Source: Streptomyces sp. Je 1-369 (GTDB lineage Bacteria > Actinomycetota > Actinomycetes > Streptomycetales > Streptomycetaceae). From it: a DNA stretch of 64,000 nucleotides. The stretch is taken from assembly GCF_026810505.1 (NCBI RefSeq), contig NZ_CP101750.1, positions 3,873,254-3,937,253 of the forward strand. The letters are read 5' to 3'. A model generated the notes under the pieces. That model saw only the letters and a program-made list of their open reading frames with translations. It was not told where the DNA came from and did not search any database. Positions 61,234-64,000 of this stretch are shown piece after piece (the stretch's first letter is position 1; each line of letters starts with the position of its first letter). A program made the translations under genes and the position numbers.

Positions 61234-62334
61234 ATGTCCGACTTCGTACCTGGCCTTGAGGGAGTCGTCGCGTTCGAGACGGAGATCGCCGAACCGGACA
61301 AGGAAGGCGGCGCGCTCCGCTACCGGGGCGTCGACATCGAGGACCTGGTCGGCCACGTCTCCTTCGGGAACGTGTGGGGCCTGCTCGTCGACGGCGCGTT
61401 CAACCCCGGTCTGCCGCCCGCCGAGCCCTTCCCGATCCCCGTGCACTCCGGTGACATCCGCGTCGACGTGCAGTCCGCCCTCGCCATGCTCGCCCCCGTG
61501 TGGGGCCTGCGGCCGCTGCTCGACATCGACGAGGAGCGCGCCCGCGAGGACCTGGCACGGGCCGCCGTCATGGCGCTCTCGTACGTGGCCCAGTCGGCCC
61601 GCGGGCAGGGCCTGCCGATGGTCCCGCAGCGGGAGATCGACAAGGCCGAGACGGTCGTCGAACGGTTCATGAAGCGGTGGCGCGGCGAGCCGGACCCCAA
61701 GCACGTCCAGGCCGTCGACGCGTACTGGACGTCGGCCGCCGAGCACGGCATGAACGCGTCCACGTTCACCGCCCGCGTCATCGCCTCCACCGGCGCGGAC
61801 GTGGCGGCGGCGCTGAGCGGGGCGGTCGGCGCGATGTCCGGGCCGCTGCACGGCGGCGCGCCCTCCCGGGTCCTCGGCATGATCGAGGAGATCGAGCGCA
61901 CGGGTGACGCGGTGGCGTACGTGAAGCAGGCCCTGGACAAGGGTGAGCGCCTGATGGGCTTCGGGCACCGGGTGTACCGGGCCGAGGACCCGCGGGCGCG
62001 GGTGCTCCGCCGCACCGCCCGTGAGCTGGGGGCGCCGCGGTTCGAGGTCGCGGAGGCGCTGGAGAAGGCGGCCCTCGACGAGCTGCACGCCCGTCGGCCC
62101 GACCGCGTCCTCGCCACGAACGTGGAGTTCTGGGCGGCGATCGTCCTGGACTTCGCGGAGGTCCCCGCGCACATGTTCACGTCGATGTTCACGTGTGCGC
62201 GGACCGCGGGCTGGTCGGCGCACATCCTTGAGCAGAAGCGGACGGGGCGCCTGGTGCGGCCGTCCGCCCGCTACGTGGGGCCCAGCTCCCGCAGCCCTCG
62301 GGAGATCGAGGGCCATGACGACATCGCGCGCTGA
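61234..62334 (+). CDS. citrate synthase-like protein (type II-like short form), 366 aa
   Basis: Condenses acetyl-CoA (or propionyl-CoA) with oxaloacetate. Seen are LEGVVAFETEIAEPDKEGGA, LRYRGVDIEDLVGHVSFGNV, GPLHGGAPSRVLGMIEEIER (catalytic His), MGFGHRVYRAEDPRARVLRR (catalytic His) and NVEFWAAIVLDFAEVPAHMF (catalytic Asp region), ending TCARTAGWSAHILEQ. At 366 residues it belongs to the shorter citrate/2-methylcitrate synthase group, so propionyl-CoA use is possible, which would fit nearby acyl-CoA catabolism. GAGGAG precedes ATG 61234. Confidence 0.9.
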   Translation: MSDFVPGLEGVVAFETEIAEPDKEGGALRYRGVDIEDLVGHVSFGNVWGLLVDGAFNPGLPPAEPFPIPVHSGDIRVDVQSALAMLAPVWGLRPLLDIDEERAREDLARAAVMALSYVAQSARGQGLPMVPQREIDKAETVVERFMKRWRGEPDPKHVQAVDAYWTSAAEHGMNASTFTARVIASTGADVAAALSGAVGAMSGPLHGGAPSRVLGMIEEIERTGDAVAYVKQALDKGERLMGFGHRVYRAEDPRARVLRRTARELGAPRFEVAEALEKAALDELHARRPDRVLATNVEFWAAIVLDFAEVPAHMFTSMFTCARTAGWSAHILEQKRTGRLVRPSARYVGPSSRSPREIEGHDDIAR

Positions 62335-62352
62335 CGCCGTCGTGCGCTGACG
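62328..62352. repeat. 2-copy repeat spanning the citrate synthase stop
   Basis: GCGCTGACG at 62328 and 62344, 16 bp apart. The first contains the TGA of the citrate synthase gene and the second repeats it. Confidence 0.6.
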
Positions 62353-62361
62353 TCCCCGGGC

Positions 62362-62961
62362 TCAGTCCTCCGCCCGCAACGCGGCCTCCACCAGCACCGT
62401 CCACTGCGTCACCACCCGGTCCCGCCGCGCCCCGTCGTCCGTCAACAGGTTCGCCAGGCCAAGGCCCCGCGCCATGTCCAGGAGGCCCTGGATCGTCTCC
62501 CGGACGCCGGGGCGCGACTCGTCCGCGTCGAGGAGGGACACCGCGATGCGATGCGTCTCGCGGCCCACGCGGGATTCGAGTTCCGTCACCCGCGTCCCCA
62601 GCGCGGCCTCGTTCGACGCGGCCACCCACAGGTGGAGCGCCGCGCGGAAGAGCGGGCCCGTGTAGAGGTCGACGAGGGCCGCGACCACGGACGCCCTGTC
62701 CTGCGCGGGCAGGGCACGCAGCGCCGTGGAGCGCTGCTCGGCGACGTACTCCACGGCCGCCGTGAACAGGTCCTCCCGCGTGGGGAAGTGGTGCTGCGCC
62801 GCGCCCCGCGAGACGCCCGCCCGCTCGGCGACCACCGAGACCGTGGAGCCCGCCCAGCCGTGTTCGGCCAGGCAGGACACCGCGGCCTCCAGGAGTTTCT
62901 GCCGGGTCGCGCGGCTGCGGTCCTGCTTGGGCGCCCGGTCGGCGGCGGTCACAGCACCCAT
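62362..62961 (-). CDS. TetR-family regulator, 199 aa
   Basis: N-terminal HTH: RSRATRQKLLEAAVSCLAEH, GSTVSVVAERAGVSRGAAQH and HFPTREDLFTAAVEYVAEQR. The C-terminal domain is helical (ALHLWVAASNEAALGTRVTE). The start overlaps the end of the crotonase gene by 13 bp, so it is the last gene of the operon with crotonase and acyl-CoA dehydrogenase and probably regulates it. It is a second, less likely candidate for the CTGAC-N5-GTCAG regulator, because no such site was seen near it. Confidence 0.9.
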   Translation of the reverse strand: MGAVTAADRAPKQDRSRATRQKLLEAAVSCLAEHGWAGSTVSVVAERAGVSRGAAQHHFPTREDLFTAAVEYVAEQRSTALRALPAQDRASVVAALVDLYTGPLFRAALHLWVAASNEAALGTRVTELESRVGRETHRIAVSLLDADESRPGVRETIQGLLDMARGLGLANLLTDDGARRDRVVTQWTVLVEAALRAED

Positions 62962-63683
62962 GGGCGCTCCCGTCGTTCGAGGAACGCCGCCATTCCCTCG
63001 CGCGCCTCGGCGGAGCCGAAGAGCCGCGCGGACAGGGCCGTGAGGGCGTCCGATTGGTCGTCGAATGCGTCGAGCACCCTAGCCGTGAGCAGCTTCTTCG
63101 TCGCGGCCAGGGCTCCCGGCGCCGCCGCGCGGAGCCCTTCGAGGAGGGGGGCGAGGGTGGCGTCGACGCCCGGTCCCGCGACCGTGACCAGGCCGATGCG
63201 GGCCGCTTCCGCCGCGTCGAAGCGCTCGCCGGCGAGGTAGTAGCGGGAGGCGGCGCTCGGATCGAGGCGGGGCAGGAGGGGGAGGGAGATCACGGCGGGG
63301 GCGACGCCGATGTGCACCTCCGTGAACGCGAAGGTCGAGGCGGGCCCGGCGGCCGCCAGGTCGCACGCGCCGAGCAGCCCGAGCCCGCCCGCCCGCACGT
63401 GCCCGTCCACCCGTGCGACGACCGGCTTGGGCAGCGCCACGATCTGCCGGAGCAGCGCCACGAACAGGGCGGGGTCCGGCGGCGCCTTCAGGTCGGCGCC
63501 CGAGCAGAACGTCGTCCCCGTGTGGGTGAGGAGGACCGCGCGGGTCGCGCCGTCCTCGCCGAGGTCGTCCAGCGCCTCGGCGAGGCCTTTGACCAGGTCC
63601 GCCGAGAGGGCGTTGCGGCGCTCGGGGGCGTCCAGGGTGACGGTGGTGATGCCGCGGGCCGGGGAGGAGACGGAGAGGCTCAT
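62949..63683 (-). CDS. enoyl-CoA hydratase/isomerase family protein, 244 aa
   Basis: Crotonase: TLDAPERRNALSADLVKGLA, GTTFCSGADLKAPPDPALFV, DGHVRAGGLGLLGACDLAAA (oxyanion hole) and FAFTEVHIGVAPAVISLPLL with Glu at the catalytic position. Likely a true hydratase, in contrast to the copy at 5054. It follows the acyl-CoA dehydrogenase by 10 bp and overlaps the TetR gene, so the three form one beta-oxidation operon. Confidence 0.88.
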   Translation of the reverse strand: MSLSVSSPARGITTVTLDAPERRNALSADLVKGLAEALDDLGEDGATRAVLLTHTGTTFCSGADLKAPPDPALFVALLRQIVALPKPVVARVDGHVRAGGLGLLGACDLAAAGPASTFAFTEVHIGVAPAVISLPLLPRLDPSAASRYYLAGERFDAAEAARIGLVTVAGPGVDATLAPLLEGLRAAAPGALAATKKLLTARVLDAFDDQSDALTALSARLFGSAEAREGMAAFLERRERPWVL

Positions 63684-63693
63684 GGGGGGCTCC

Positions 63694-64000
63694 TCAGTAG
63701 GACTTGGGCAGGCCCAGCGTCTGGTGCGAGACGTAGTTGAGGATCATTTCCCGGCTCACCGGGGCGATCCGTGCCACGCGGGACGCGACGATCAGCGACG
63801 CGAGCCCGAACTCCTTGGTCAGACCGTTGCCGCCCAGCGTGTGCACGGACTGGTCGACGGCCTTCACGCACGCGTCGGCGGCGGCGAGCTTCGCCATGTT
63901 GGCGGCCTCGCCCGCGCCGACGTCGTCGCCCTCGTCGTAGAGCCTGGCGGCCTTCTGCATCATCAGGCGCGCCAGTTCGATCTCCACGTGGGACTGGGCG
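63694..64000 (-). CDS. acyl-CoA dehydrogenase, C-terminal part (cut by window end)
   Basis: The last 100 or so residues of an ACAD: AQSHVEIELARLMMQKAARL at the edge, then KLAAADACVKAVDQSVHTLG, GNGLTKEFGLASLIVASRVA and the end SREMILNYVSHQTLGLPKSY. The HTLGGNGL block is the C-terminal flavin-adenine contact. The frame continues past 64000 without a stop. Confidence 0.87.
   Translation of the reverse strand, partial: AQSHVEIELARLMMQKAARLYDEGDDVGAGEAANMAKLAAADACVKAVDQSVHTLGGNGLTKEFGLASLIVASRVARIAPVSREMILNYVSHQTLGLPKSY

Noticed and set aside
62362-62961. The second TetR as regulator of the palindrome regulon.
   Set aside because: No CTGAC-N5-GTCAG copy was seen near its operon, whose promoter lies outside the window.

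Overview
The window is typical Streptomyces chromosome: very high G+C, strong third-position GC bias, many GTG starts, many 4-base ATGA/GTGA stop-start overlaps, a DUF397/XRE pair, an AfsK-like kinase, a DmdR-type iron regulator and several sigma/anti-sigma-related proteins. From memory, the right half resembles the S. coelicolor neighbourhood of purU, dmdR1, pdxH and a citrate-synthase-like gene. No phage, plasmid, IS transposase, CRISPR, rRNA or tRNA was seen.

Region 1 (1-35.9 kb) is mostly a dispersed CoA-dependent catabolic gene set. It holds two AMP-forming acyl-CoA ligases, one NDP-forming acyl-CoA synthetase, two thiolase-like lipid-transfer proteins each with a DUF35 zinc-ribbon/OB partner, two crotonases, four acyl-CoA dehydrogenases (two adjacent and possibly paired), an SDR, a zinc alcohol dehydrogenase, a flavin-containing monooxygenase, a flavin reductase, a cyclase-family hydrolase, an F420-type (DDN) reductase and MFS carriers. 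Seven intergenic regions next to these genes carry a palindrome of the form CTGAC-N5-GTCAG (11 copies by eye), often touching the start codon. A TetR gene at 9485 sits among them with a near-copy over its own start. I read this as one undescribed regulon for degrading an alicyclic, terpenoid or steroid-like acid; the substrate is not known. Interleaved are unrelated genes: an AfsK-like kinase, VOC proteins, the XRE/DUF397 pair, a GNAT enzyme, an AraC/GlxA regulator and an RsbW-like ATPase.

Region 2 (35.9-49.6 kb) holds an EF-hand protein, a STAS anti-sigma antagonist, an ECF sigma factor translationally coupled to a zinc anti-sigma/MDMPI fusion, purU, a substrate-binding lipoprotein, a very repetitive Gln/Pro/Gly membrane protein, an XRE-TPR regulator divergent from a Prim-Pol-like protein across an array of 12-bp repeats, and an ABC-2 exporter.

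Region 3 (49.6-57.2 kb) starts with a possible micro-gene on the minus strand (HrdB-like promoter, near-perfect Shine-Dalgarno, 12-codon frame, hairpin). A PAS protein follows, then a MacAB-like efflux operon (lipoprotein, adaptor, ATPase, permease) divergent from an OmpR/histidine-kinase pair.

Region 4 (57.2-64 kb) carries a SIS protein, dmdR1, an alpha/beta hydrolase, pdxH, a citrate synthase and an operon of acyl-CoA dehydrogenase (cut by the window end), crotonase and TetR. A recurring oddity is short tandem repeats that include the stop codon of a gene (21.7, 22.5, 40.05 and 62.3 kb).
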